From the NCBI RefSeq assembly GCF_004348975.1, contig NZ_SMFP01000011.1:1-64000 (forward strand): 64,000 nt of DNA. The letters are read 5' to 3'. Each line of letters starts with the position of its first letter. Within the stretch, counting starts at the first letter, position 1. Both the position numbers and the translations under genes were made by a program. This document shows positions 51,885 through 60,226 of the stretch, piece by piece. A model generated the notes under the pieces. The model did not search any database. It had not been told where the DNA came from and saw only the letters and a list, made by a program, of their open reading frames with translations. This DNA is from Antarcticimicrobium sediminis (GTDB lineage Bacteria; Pseudomonadota; Alphaproteobacteria; Rhodobacterales; Rhodobacteraceae).

Positions 51885-53377
51885 GTACGCTTGAAGTCGG
51901 GATTGCGTCCTTTCCCGCCCTGATGGTCCTGATCTTTCTGCGGGTGCCGATCGGGCTGGCCATGTTCGTCGTCGCGCTGGTCGGGCTGGTCACCGTCACC
52001 GGCGACACCACGGTCGCCTTCGCGCGGCTGAAAAGCGAAACCTATACGACCTTTTCCAGCTATTCGCTGACCATCGTGCCGATGTTCCTTTTGATGGGGC
52101 ATTTCGCGACGCTGGGCGGCATGTCGAACGCGCTGTTCAAGGCGGCCGAGGGCTGGTTGGGGCATCGCAAGGGCGGTGTCGCAATGGCCTCGATCGGCGC
52201 CTGTGCCGGGTTCGGCGCGATCTGCGGCTCGTCGCTGGCCACCGCCGCCACCATGGGCCGCGTCGCGCTGCCCGAGTTGAAGCGATATGGCTATGCCGGC
52301 GGGTTTTCGACCGCGACGCTGGCCGCTGGCGGCACGCTGGGCATCCTGATCCCGCCCTCTGTGGTGCTGGTGATCTATGCCATCCTGACCGAGCAGAATA
52401 TCGCCAAGCTGTTTCTCGCGGCCTTTATTCCGGGTCTGTTGGCGGCGCTGGGCTATGTTCTCGCGATCTCAATCTATGTCCGGCTGTACCCTGAATCGGC
52501 GGGCATCCGGCCGCGTGTGCCCTATGCGGAGCGGTTCGCCGCGCTGCTGCAGGTCTGGCCGGTTCTGCTGGTCTTTGCGCTGGTGGTGGGCGGTATCTAT
52601 CTGGGCTGGTTCACGCCGACCGAGGGTGCGGCCGTGGGGGCCGCGGGCACGGGGCTGATCGCATTGCTCAATGGCGGGCTGACCCGGGTAACGCTGGTGG
52701 ACAGTTTCTTTGTCACCGCGCGCTCGACCGCGATGATCTTTTTCATCGTTCTCGGCGCGGGGTTCTATAACGGATTTCTGGCGCTGACGCAGGTGCCGCA
52801 AGAACTGGCTGACTTTGTGGTCAGCCAGGGGTTCTCGCCTTGGCTGGTGTTGACGTTGATCCTGATCTTCTACCTCGTGTTCGGCTGCCTGATGGACAGC
52901 CTGTCGATGATCCTGCTGACGATCCCGATCTTTTATCCGGTGATCAGTGTGATGGATTTCGGTCTGGTCTCGCTGGCCGGATTGCAGGGCGACGCGGCGA
53001 TGGAGGTGCTGAGGCACGGTGTGCCGGATGGCATGACGACGGATATGCTGGCGCAGATCAAGAATGCGATCGCCAGCGGTGCCGAGCTGACCCGCGATCA
53101 GATGAAGGCGCTGGACATCCGCATGACGCGCGGCATGGCCAACCGGATCGAGACCGAGCATGTGGCGATCTGGTTTGGCATTCTGGTGCTGATCGTGGTC
53201 GAGGTTGGCCTGATCACGCCGCCGGTGGGGATGAACCTGTTCATCATCAACGCGATGGACCGCAAGACGCGGATGGTCGACACCTACAAGGCGGTGATGT
53301 TCTTTGTCGGCTCCGACCTTGTCCGGGTGGTCATTCTGGTGGCCTTCCCATCTATCACGCTGTTCTTGTTGCGATAA
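51881..53377 (+). CDS. TRAP transporter large permease (DctM family) with an inserted segment
   Basis: This ion-coupled transport subunit has 498 residues, where DctM proteins are usually about 425-440. Conserved blocks are present: GMSNALFKAAEGWLGHRKGGVAMASIGACAGFGAICGSS, GGTLGILIPPSVVLVIY, and the late ITPPVGMNLFIIN. Between PVISVMDFG and EHVAIWFGI, about 67 hydrophilic residues (roughly 358-425) are inserted, which accounts for the extra length. A terminator at 53402-53435 ends the operon. Confidence 0.93.
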   Translation: MSTLEVGIASFPALMVLIFLRVPIGLAMFVVALVGLVTVTGDTTVAFARLKSETYTTFSSYSLTIVPMFLLMGHFATLGGMSNALFKAAEGWLGHRKGGVAMASIGACAGFGAICGSSLATAATMGRVALPELKRYGYAGGFSTATLAAGGTLGILIPPSVVLVIYAILTEQNIAKLFLAAFIPGLLAALGYVLAISIYVRLYPESAGIRPRVPYAERFAALLQVWPVLLVFALVVGGIYLGWFTPTEGAAVGAAGTGLIALLNGGLTRVTLVDSFFVTARSTAMIFFIVLGAGFYNGFLALTQVPQELADFVVSQGFSPWLVLTLILIFYLVFGCLMDSLSMILLTIPIFYPVISVMDFGLVSLAGLQGDAAMEVLRHGVPDGMTTDMLAQIKNAIASGAELTRDQMKALDIRMTRGMANRIETEHVAIWFGILVLIVVEVGLITPPVGMNLFIINAMDRKTRMVDTYKAVMFFVGSDLVRVVILVAFPSITLFLLR

Positions 53378-53401
53378 CGGGCGCACAGCGAGCTAAATAT
53401 T

Positions 53402-53435
53402 GGCCCGGTCCCCGGTTTGGGGGTCGGGCCTTTTT
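53402..53435 (+). terminator. Rho-independent terminator of the TRAP operon
   Basis: GGCCCG and CGGGCC (53402-53407 and 53425-53430) continue inward as CCCC/GGGG, followed by TTTTT. Confidence 0.88.
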
Positions 53436-53501
53436 CGTTTCCGTCTCGTTGCCCTGTCGTTGCATTTTGGCTCCCGTGACCTCGGATCGCGGCAGGATTT
53501 G

Positions 53502-53538
53502 TGCAAAATAATGCCAAATATATTAGCATTATCTTGCA
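53502..53538 (+). promoter_or_regulatory. Two BoxR-like operator boxes upstream of benzoate-CoA ligase
   Basis: TGCAAAATAATGCC (53502-53515) and AGCATTATCTTGCA (53525-53538) are near-perfect inverted copies of each other. Each fits the GCA-N6-TGC pattern. They lie 108-144 bases before the ligase start, in a locally AT-rich patch that probably contains the promoter. Confidence 0.6.
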
Positions 53539-53645
53539 TACACATGATGGAAATGCATGATGAGCCACAGCGAGTCCCGGGCCGCGCGGAGGAGCGTTTG
53601 CTGGCGGTCGGGACGGGCAGGCAGGACCGAGAGGGAGGAGAACCC

Positions 53646-55184
53646 ATGCACGCATCGGGGAACGCGGCGATCTATTTTGTGGATCGTCACATTGACGAAG
53701 GCCGGGGCGACAAGATCGCCTTTCGTGAGGCGGACGGGGACAGGCGCAGCCTGACCTACGGCCAACTCGCTGAGGAGACCGCGCGCTTCGCCGGTGCGCT
53801 GGATCGCCATGGCGTGCGGCGCGAAGAACGGGTGGCGATGATCGTGCGCGACCAGATCGAATTTCCGGTGGTGTTCTGGGGGGCGCTCAAGGCGGGCGCG
53901 ATCCCGGTGCCCCTGAACACGCTGCTGTCCACCGACATTTACGAGGCGGTGCTCAACGATAGCCGTGCCTCGATCCTCGTCGTCTCGCAGGAGCTGTGGG
54001 AGGTCGTCGCCCCCGCCGTGGCCGACAACCGGTTTCTGCGCGCGATCCTCGTGATCGGTGACGCGCCCAAGGGCACCGAAAGTTATCGCGCCTTTGTCGA
54101 AGGCGCCGAACTGGCCGACACGGTCGAGGCGCATGAGGATGAACTGGCGTTCTGGCTCTATTCCTCGGGCTCGACCGGGTTGCCCAAGGGGGTGCGGCAC
54201 GTGCATTCCAGCCTCAGGGCCACCGCCGACACCTTTGGTGCGCAGGTGCTGGCGATCGACGAGGGGGATACGGTTTATTCCGTGGCCAAGCTGTTCTTTG
54301 CCTATGGGCTGGGCAACGGCATGTCCTTTCCGATGTCCGTGGGGGCCACCACGGTTCTATTCGGGGGCCGTCCGACCCCGGATGCGGTGTTTGACATCAT
54401 GAAGACCGAACGCCCGACCATCTTTTGCGGGGTGCCGACGCTCTATGCCGCCGTGGTCGCCGCGCAAGAGGCCGCTGGCGGGATGCCGGACCATACGATC
54501 CGCATCTGCACCTCGGCGGGCGAGGCGCTGCCGCGCGAGATTGGCGAGCGCTGGGAAAAACTTTGGGGCGCCGAGATCATCGACGGCGTCGGCTCGACCG
54601 AGATGCTGCATATCTTTCTGTCGAATCGGCCCGGTGACGTCGTCTATGGCACCTCTGGCATTGCGGTGCCGGGATACGAGGTGCGTCTGGTCGATGAGCA
54701 TGACGAGGATCTGCCCGATGGCGAGGTCGGCGAGTTGTTGGTGCGCGGCCCCTCCTCGGCGGATGGCTATTGGAACCGGCGCAACAAGTCGCAATCGACC
54801 TTTGCGGGTCACTGGACCAGAACCGGCGACAAATACGAGCGTACGCCAGATGGCCGCTATGTTTACTGCGGGCGCACCGACGACATGTTCAAGGTGTCCG
54901 GCATCTGGGTTTCCCCGTTCGAGGTGGAGCAGGCGCTGATCGAACATCCCGCCGTGCTGGAGGCCGCCGTTGTGGCCCGGGCCGATGAAAAGGGGTTGGA
55001 TAAACCGGCCGCCTATATCGTGCTCAAGACCGGGGCTGATCCGAGCATCGCGGGCGATCTGAAGGATCTGGTCAAGGACAAGATCGGCATGTGGAAATAC
55101 CCGCGCTGGATCGAGGTGGTGGACGAACTGCCCAAGACCGCGACCGGCAAGATCCAACGCTACAAGCTGCGGGGCGCGGCGTGA
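53646..55184 (+). CDS. Benzoate-CoA ligase
   Basis: This enzyme activates benzoate to benzoyl-CoA, the entry step of the box pathway. It has 512 residues, typical for benzoate-CoA ligases. The ATP motif YSSGSTGLPKGVRHVH is at about residues 172-187. AKLFFAYGLGNGMSFPMSVGA is characteristic of benzoate/4-hydroxybenzoate ligases, and the C-terminal KTATGKIQRYKLR carries the catalytic Lys. ATG 53646 has GAGGGAGGAG upstream; the frame is open far upstream without homology. It is the first gene of the BoxR-box-preceded unit and overlaps the hydrolase gene by one base. Confidence 0.93.
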   Translation: MHASGNAAIYFVDRHIDEGRGDKIAFREADGDRRSLTYGQLAEETARFAGALDRHGVRREERVAMIVRDQIEFPVVFWGALKAGAIPVPLNTLLSTDIYEAVLNDSRASILVVSQELWEVVAPAVADNRFLRAILVIGDAPKGTESYRAFVEGAELADTVEAHEDELAFWLYSSGSTGLPKGVRHVHSSLRATADTFGAQVLAIDEGDTVYSVAKLFFAYGLGNGMSFPMSVGATTVLFGGRPTPDAVFDIMKTERPTIFCGVPTLYAAVVAAQEAAGGMPDHTIRICTSAGEALPREIGERWEKLWGAEIIDGVGSTEMLHIFLSNRPGDVVYGTSGIAVPGYEVRLVDEHDEDLPDGEVGELLVRGPSSADGYWNRRNKSQSTFAGHWTRTGDKYERTPDGRYVYCGRTDDMFKVSGIWVSPFEVEQALIEHPAVLEAAVVARADEKGLDKPAAYIVLKTGADPSIAGDLKDLVKDKIGMWKYPRWIEVVDELPKTATGKIQRYKLRGAA

Positions 55185-56011
55185 TGGTGGCGCTGGACTG
55201 GTCCGAGGTCCCGAAAACCCCGTTGGTGGTGGACGGGGTAACGCTGGAATACAGCTGCTTCGGCCCCCCGCCACAGCAGGCGCCAACCATCGTGATGCTG
55301 CACGAGGGGCTGGGCTGCGCCGCGCTGTGGCGTGATTTCCCCGCGCGGGTGGCGGCGCGCACCGGCATGGGCGTGCTGGTCTATTCGCGGCAGGGCTATG
55401 GCCAGTCGGACCCGGCCAAGCTGCCGCGCCCGCTGGATTTCATGACGCGCGAGGCGGTGGATGTGCTGCCGCATGTGCTGGATCAGGCGGGGATTGCCCG
55501 CTGTATCCTGTTCGGCCATTCCGACGGGGCAACCATCGCCGCGATCTATGCCGGCAGCGTCGAGGATTTTCGCGTGCGCGGGCTGATCCTGATGGCGCCG
55601 CATTTCTTTACCGAAGAGATGGGCCTGAAAGAGATCGCCAAAGCGCGCGAGGTCTTTGCGCGCACCGATATGAAGGAGCGGATGGCCAAGTATCACAAGG
55701 ATCCGGAAAATGCCTTTCGCGGCTGGAACGACACCTGGCTCGATCCGGGGTTCAAGGCGTGGAACGTGGGCGAGGTGATCGACTATCTTCGTATTCCGGT
55801 GCTGGCGATACAGGGGCGTGACGACCAATACGGCACGCTGGCGCAGATCGAAGAGATCGAGAGCCGGTCCTATGCGCCGGTCGACACCGTGATCCTTGAG
55901 GATTGCAAGCATGCCCCGCATCAGGAGCAGTCGGAACAGACGCTTGATGCCGTGGCCGAGTTTACCGCCCGGTTGGAACGGATCGAGGCGGCCGAGGTGG
56001 TGCCAAGCTGA
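55184..56011 (+). CDS. Alpha/beta hydrolase in the benzoate cluster
   Basis: This 275-residue cytoplasmic hydrolase has the nucleophile elbow GHSDGA (Ser near residue 113), the oxyanion segment HEGLGCAALWRDF near residue 46, and a catalytic His in CKHAPHQEQ near residue 245. Similar hydrolases accompany box clusters, where a role in hydrolysing a lactone or a dead-end thioester has been suggested. No substrate can be read. The ATG overlaps the ligase stop (TGATG); a GTG one codon earlier is also possible. Confidence 0.88.
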   Translation: MVALDWSEVPKTPLVVDGVTLEYSCFGPPPQQAPTIVMLHEGLGCAALWRDFPARVAARTGMGVLVYSRQGYGQSDPAKLPRPLDFMTREAVDVLPHVLDQAGIARCILFGHSDGATIAAIYAGSVEDFRVRGLILMAPHFFTEEMGLKEIAKAREVFARTDMKERMAKYHKDPENAFRGWNDTWLDPGFKAWNVGEVIDYLRIPVLAIQGRDDQYGTLAQIEEIESRSYAPVDTVILEDCKHAPHQEQSEQTLDAVAEFTARLERIEAAEVVPS

Positions 56012-56046
56012 CCCGCCCGCGCTATCCAGACCCGCCGCATGCCTAT

Positions 56047-56472
56047 GTGCCGGGGCAAAATGCCCGCCATCCCGAGGGCGCGTTCGAGGACGTGACCCGA
56101 ACGGCGCGACCGGGCATGACGCCCGCCGCGCTGGCCGCGTCCGAGGCGTGGCGCACCGGGTGGAGATATCTTGAGACCGGCTATTTCTGGGAAGCGCATG
56201 AGCTGTTCGAGCCGGTCTGGCGGGCGCTGCCGCCGAATTTACGCGCGCGCGCCTTTGTTCAGGGGGCGATCCAGATCGCCAATGCGGCGCTGAAAGCGCG
56301 GATGGGCCGCCCCCGCGCGGTGCTGCGGCTGTGCGATTTGGCGCAGGCCCATCTGGACGCCGCCGGCGTGCTCGGAGCCGCCGCGATGCAGGGGGATCGC
56401 GATTGGCTGGTGTCGAAAGGGGTGCGGATGCGGGCGGTCGCGACTCGCGCGCTGGAAGAGGATGCGAAATAG
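56047..56472 (+). CDS. DUF309 domain-containing protein
   Basis: This is a small, probably helical protein with the DUF309 core (WEAHELFEPVWRALPP...FVQGAIQIANAALK, about residues 48-85). The first canonical start is GTG 56047 (141 residues). The 13 codons before it (RPRYPDPPHAYVPGQ region) look like genuine family N-terminus, and GAGGTGG lies seven bases before an in-frame CTG at 56008, so translation may begin there. DUF309 proteins have no assigned reaction. It is co-transcribed with the ligase and hydrolase. Confidence 0.8.
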   Translation: MPGQNARHPEGAFEDVTRTARPGMTPAALAASEAWRTGWRYLETGYFWEAHELFEPVWRALPPNLRARAFVQGAIQIANAALKARMGRPRAVLRLCDLAQAHLDAAGVLGAAAMQGDRDWLVSKGVRMRAVATRALEEDAK

Positions 56473-56573
56473 TGCATAATATTGCACGTGCGCCTTGGGG
56501 GAATCCGCGATATATTACGCATGATCTGGTAAGATGTTGATTTGCTGCACAACAGCATGCGCACTATTATGCA
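56473..56573 (+). promoter_or_regulatory. BoxR-like operators and promoter region of boxC
   Basis: TGCATAATATTGCA (56473-56486) is a perfect TGCA-N6-TGCA site, starting at the base after the DUF309 stop codon. CGCACTATTATGCA (56560-56573) is a second, one-mismatch copy. They flank an AT-rich stretch that probably holds the boxC promoter. Confidence 0.65.
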
Positions 56574-56641
56574 CAAATCTGTTTACGCCAGCGGGTGAAT
56601 GACATAAGTTGCACCAACTCAGATTTTCTCAGGAGCGCGAC

Positions 56642-58300
56642 ATGGGCAAAGTGATCGACTTTCAGACTGACCCCTCCAAATACCGCCATTGGCGGGTCGA
56701 GTATGATGGAGAGGTCGCCAATCTTTTCATGGATGTGGATGAGAATGGCGGCCTGTTTGACGGCTACCAACTCAAGCTCAATTCCTATGATCTGGGCGTG
56801 GACATCGAACTGGCCGATGTCGTGCAGCGGATGCGGTTCGAACACCCCGAGGTCAAGGTCGTGGTGATGCAGTCGGGCAAGGACAAGGTGTTCTGCGCCG
56901 GGGCCAATATCCGGATGCTGGGTGGGGCGGCCCATGCGCACAAGGTGAATTTCTGCAAATTCACCAACGAGACGCGCAACACCTTCGAGGCCGCCGAAGA
57001 GGATTCCGGTCAGAAATACATCGCTGCGGTCAAAGGTGCCTGCGCGGGTGGCGGATACGAACTGGCGCTGGCCTGCAACTATATCATGTTGACCAATGAC
57101 AGCACCTCGTCTGTCGCGCTGCCCGAGGTGCCGCTGCTTGCGGTTCTGCCGGGCACCGGCGGGCTGACTCGTGTCACCGACAAACGCAAGGTGCGCCGCG
57201 ATCTGGCCGATGTGTTCTGTTCGGTCGAAGAGGGCGTCAAAGGCCAGCGCGCAGTGGATTGGCGTCTGGTGGACGAGGTTGTGCCAAATTCGAAATTCAA
57301 CGCGGTGGTGCAGGAACGGGCGCGCGAATTTGCCGCCAGTTCGAAAAAGGCATCGGGCGCGACCGGCATCGCCTTGACCCCGCTGGATCGCACCTTCGGC
57401 GAAGACAGCGTGACCTATTCGCTGGTCGAGGTCGCCATCGACCGCGCCGGGCGCAAGGCCACGATCACCCTGTCGGGCCCGGATACGGATGCGCCGGGCA
57501 GCATGGACGCGGTGCAGGCGCAGGGCTGTGACAGCTACATGCTGCGGCTGGCGCGGGAACTGGACGATGCGCTTTTGCATCTGCGCCTGAACGAGCGCGA
57601 GATCGGAACGCTGGTGTTTCGCACCCAGGGCGATCCGGAAAAACTGATCGCGCATGAAAAGCTGTTGATCGACAATGGCGATCACTGGCTGGCCAACGAG
57701 ATCCTGAAATTCTGGAAACGCGTGCTCAAGCGGGTCGATCTGACCTCTCGCTCGATGGCGGCGATGGTGGAACACGGCAGTTGCTTTGCTGGCGTGCTGG
57801 CCGAACTGCTCTGGGCCTGCGATCGCGGCTATATGATGCTGGATGATTTTGAGGGCGACAATCGCCCGACGGCCACCGTCACGCTGACGCCGGGCAACTT
57901 CGGTCTGTACCCGATGAGCAACGATCTGACCCGGCTGCAAACCCGGTTCTTGGGCACGCCCGAGACCGTGGACGCGCTGAAGGCGAAGATCGGCGAGCCG
58001 ATGGAGGCCGACGCGGCCGACAAGGCCGGGCTGATCACCTATGCCTTTGACGATATCGACTGGGAGGACGAGGTGCGTATCTTCCTTGAAGAGCGTGCCA
58101 GCTTCAGCCCCGATGCGATGACCGGGATGGAGGCCAACCTGCGCTTTCCCGGGCCAGAGACGATGGAAACCCGTATCTTTGGCCGCCTGACCGCGTGGCA
58201 GAACTGGATTTTCCAGCGGCCCAATGCGGTTGGCAAGGACGGGGCGCTGCAACGTTACGGCACCGGCATCCGCGGCGATTACAATATGGAACGGGTGTAA
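56642..58300 (+). CDS. boxC: Benzoyl-CoA-dihydrodiol lyase (2,3-epoxybenzoyl-CoA dihydrolase)
   Basis: This enzyme hydrolytically opens the ring of 2,3-epoxybenzoyl-CoA to 3,4-dehydroadipyl-CoA semialdehyde and formate. It has 552 residues, the typical BoxC size, with a crotonase-fold N-terminal half (FCAGANIRMLGG near residue 90, KGACAGGGYELALAC near residue 133 forming the oxyanion/CoA site) and a second diverged crotonase-like half. ATG 56642 has AGGAGC upstream. It is followed by boxB. Confidence 0.96.
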   Translation: MGKVIDFQTDPSKYRHWRVEYDGEVANLFMDVDENGGLFDGYQLKLNSYDLGVDIELADVVQRMRFEHPEVKVVVMQSGKDKVFCAGANIRMLGGAAHAHKVNFCKFTNETRNTFEAAEEDSGQKYIAAVKGACAGGGYELALACNYIMLTNDSTSSVALPEVPLLAVLPGTGGLTRVTDKRKVRRDLADVFCSVEEGVKGQRAVDWRLVDEVVPNSKFNAVVQERAREFAASSKKASGATGIALTPLDRTFGEDSVTYSLVEVAIDRAGRKATITLSGPDTDAPGSMDAVQAQGCDSYMLRLARELDDALLHLRLNEREIGTLVFRTQGDPEKLIAHEKLLIDNGDHWLANEILKFWKRVLKRVDLTSRSMAAMVEHGSCFAGVLAELLWACDRGYMMLDDFEGDNRPTATVTLTPGNFGLYPMSNDLTRLQTRFLGTPETVDALKAKIGEPMEADAADKAGLITYAFDDIDWEDEVRIFLEERASFSPDAMTGMEANLRFPGPETMETRIFGRLTAWQNWIFQRPNAVGKDGALQRYGTGIRGDYNMERV

Positions 58301-58392
58301 CAACAGCGGGCGGGCCTTGGCCTGCCCGACGGCATTTTCCGGTGTAGGATGGGCAAGGGCCCGCCGCTCCGGGCTCAAACGGAGGAAAATTC

Positions 58393-59844
58393 ATGCTCGA
58401 TCTGATCAACGTCAGCTATGACACGCAAATCCCCAACAACGTCGGCCTCAGCTCGGACAAGCGGGTTCTCAAGGCGCTGGAGAAATGGCACCCCGGGTAT
58501 ATCAACTGGTGGTCCGACCTGATCCCGCAGAACTTTCAGCAATCGCTGGTCTATCTGCGCACCGCCGTTTCGGTCGACCCCAAGGGCTGGGCGAAATTCG
58601 ACTATGTGAAGATGCCAGAATACCGCTGGGGCGTGCTGCTGGCACCGCAGGTCGAGGGGCGCACCATCCCCTGTGGCGAGCATTTTGGCGACCCGGCGTG
58701 GCAGGAAGTGCCCGGCGAATATCGCAACCTGCTGAAACGTCTGATCGTGATTCAGGGCGATACCGAGCCGGCCTCGGTCGAACAGCAACGCTTCCTTGGC
58801 CTGACCGCGCCGTCGCTTTACGACATGCGCAACCTGTTTCAGGTCAACGTCGAAGAGGGCCGCCACCTTTGGGCGATGGTCTATCTGCTGCACAAGTATT
58901 TCGGTCGCGATGGTCGCGAAGAGGCGGATGATCTGTTGCTGCGCTCGTCTGGCTCGGAAGAGGCACCGCGGATGCTGGGGGCCTTCAACGAGGAAACGCC
59001 GGATTGGCTGTCGTTCTTCATGTTCACCTATTTCACCGACCGCGACGGCAAGATGCAGCTGGAAAGCCTGGCGCAATCGGGCTTTGACCCGCTGTCGCGC
59101 ACCTGCCGCTTCATGCTGACCGAAGAGGCGCACCACATGTTCGTGGGGGAAACCGGCGTCGGTCGGACCATCCAGAAGACCTGTGAGGTGATGAACGAGC
59201 ACGGGATCGACGATCCCTATGATATCGACAAGATCCGCAGCTTTGGCGTGATCGACCTTCCGACGATCCAGAAGAAGCTGAACCTGCACTATACGCTGTC
59301 GCTCGACCTGTTCGGACAGGAGGTCTCGACCAATGCCGCCAATGCCTTTAACGCCGGCATCAAGGGTCGGTACATGGAGCATCGCGTCAAGGACGACCAC
59401 AAGCTGACCGAAGACACCTACAAGGTCTGGGATATGGTCGACGGCAAGCTGGTGCAACATGACGTCCCGGCGCTGACCGCGATCAACATGCGCCTGCGCG
59501 ATGACTATTCCCGCGATGCCGCCGGTGGAGTGTCGCGCTGGAACAAGATCATCGAAAAGGCCGGTGTCGCCTTCGAGATGAAGCTGCCGCACGAGGCCTT
59601 TAATCGCAAGATCGGGGTCTTTGCCGAAAAGCTGTTTGATCCAGAGGGCACACTGGTTACGGGCGCGGAGTATGACGCCGGCATGAAGGAGTGGCTGCCG
59701 ACCCATGCGGATGGCGATTTCATCCAAAGCCTGATGAAGCCGGTCACCGAACCCGGCAAATATGCAAGCTGGATCGCGGCACCGAAGGTCGGGATCGACA
59801 ACAAGCCGGGCGATTTTGAATACGTCAAGCTGCACATGGCCTGA
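58393..59844 (+). CDS. boxB: Benzoyl-CoA 2,3-epoxidase, oxygenase subunit
   Basis: This is the di-iron oxygenase that epoxidises benzoyl-CoA with electrons from BoxA. It has 483 residues. Carboxylate-bridged di-iron ligands are recognisable: E125 (GDTEPAS), E155 with H158 (EEGRH), and E245 with H248 (TEEAHHMF). ATG has GGAGGA upstream. It lies 92 bases after boxC and 205 bases before the small cysteine protein gene. Confidence 0.97.
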   Translation: MLDLINVSYDTQIPNNVGLSSDKRVLKALEKWHPGYINWWSDLIPQNFQQSLVYLRTAVSVDPKGWAKFDYVKMPEYRWGVLLAPQVEGRTIPCGEHFGDPAWQEVPGEYRNLLKRLIVIQGDTEPASVEQQRFLGLTAPSLYDMRNLFQVNVEEGRHLWAMVYLLHKYFGRDGREEADDLLLRSSGSEEAPRMLGAFNEETPDWLSFFMFTYFTDRDGKMQLESLAQSGFDPLSRTCRFMLTEEAHHMFVGETGVGRTIQKTCEVMNEHGIDDPYDIDKIRSFGVIDLPTIQKKLNLHYTLSLDLFGQEVSTNAANAFNAGIKGRYMEHRVKDDHKLTEDTYKVWDMVDGKLVQHDVPALTAINMRLRDDYSRDAAGGVSRWNKIIEKAGVAFEMKLPHEAFNRKIGVFAEKLFDPEGTLVTGAEYDAGMKEWLPTHADGDFIQSLMKPVTEPGKYASWIAAPKVGIDNKPGDFEYVKLHMA

Positions 59845-60049
59845 TACGTGACAGAGACCGGTCTGGGCCCCGCGCCCGGGCCGGGTGTCGCAAGCCGTCC
59901 GGCGGTTTTGCGGAGACCGGCAAAGACATGCTAGACAGGGAATCGAAAGCGCGCTTTCGGGATCCGGTCGGGCGGTCGGCTCTACACGAGCCGCAAGCAA
60001 GACGCGAACACGACTCAAGCACGACGCCAACACAACGGGAGCATCTGAC

Positions 60050-60226
60050 ATGACGATCAGCAGGACCAAATCCGAAACGCCCCGTTTGAACGCGCTGTCG
60101 GTCGAGATATCGCAGCTGAACGGGCCCTGCGTCGGCTGCGACGATTGCGGCGGCCTGTGCGTGGCGCTGATCGATGCGCTGGTCTTGCCGGACGTGATCC
60201 TGAGAAAAAAGCGCGAGAGCCAATGA
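60050..60226 (+). CDS. 58-residue four-cysteine protein coupled to boxA
   Basis: This small protein has four cysteines (C27, C30, C33, C37) spaced C-x2-C-x2-C-x3-C in GPCVGCDDCGGLC, the spacing of a [4Fe-4S] ferredoxin half-motif without the usual Pro. The N-terminal part is polar; the C-terminal part (ALIDALVLPDVILRKK) is probably helical with a basic end. ATG 60050 has GGGAG nine bases upstream, and the stop overlaps the boxA start by four bases (ATGA), which makes its expression very likely. It could carry or donate an Fe-S cluster for BoxA, but that is inference. A longer frame from 59885 lacks support. Confidence 0.75.
   Translation: MTISRTKSETPRLNALSVEISQLNGPCVGCDDCGGLCVALIDALVLPDVILRKKRESQ

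Noticed and set aside
59885..60226. Longer 113-codon form of the four-cysteine protein
   Set aside because: The extra N-terminus is Arg/Ala-rich without structure. The ribosome site GGGAG places the start at 60050.
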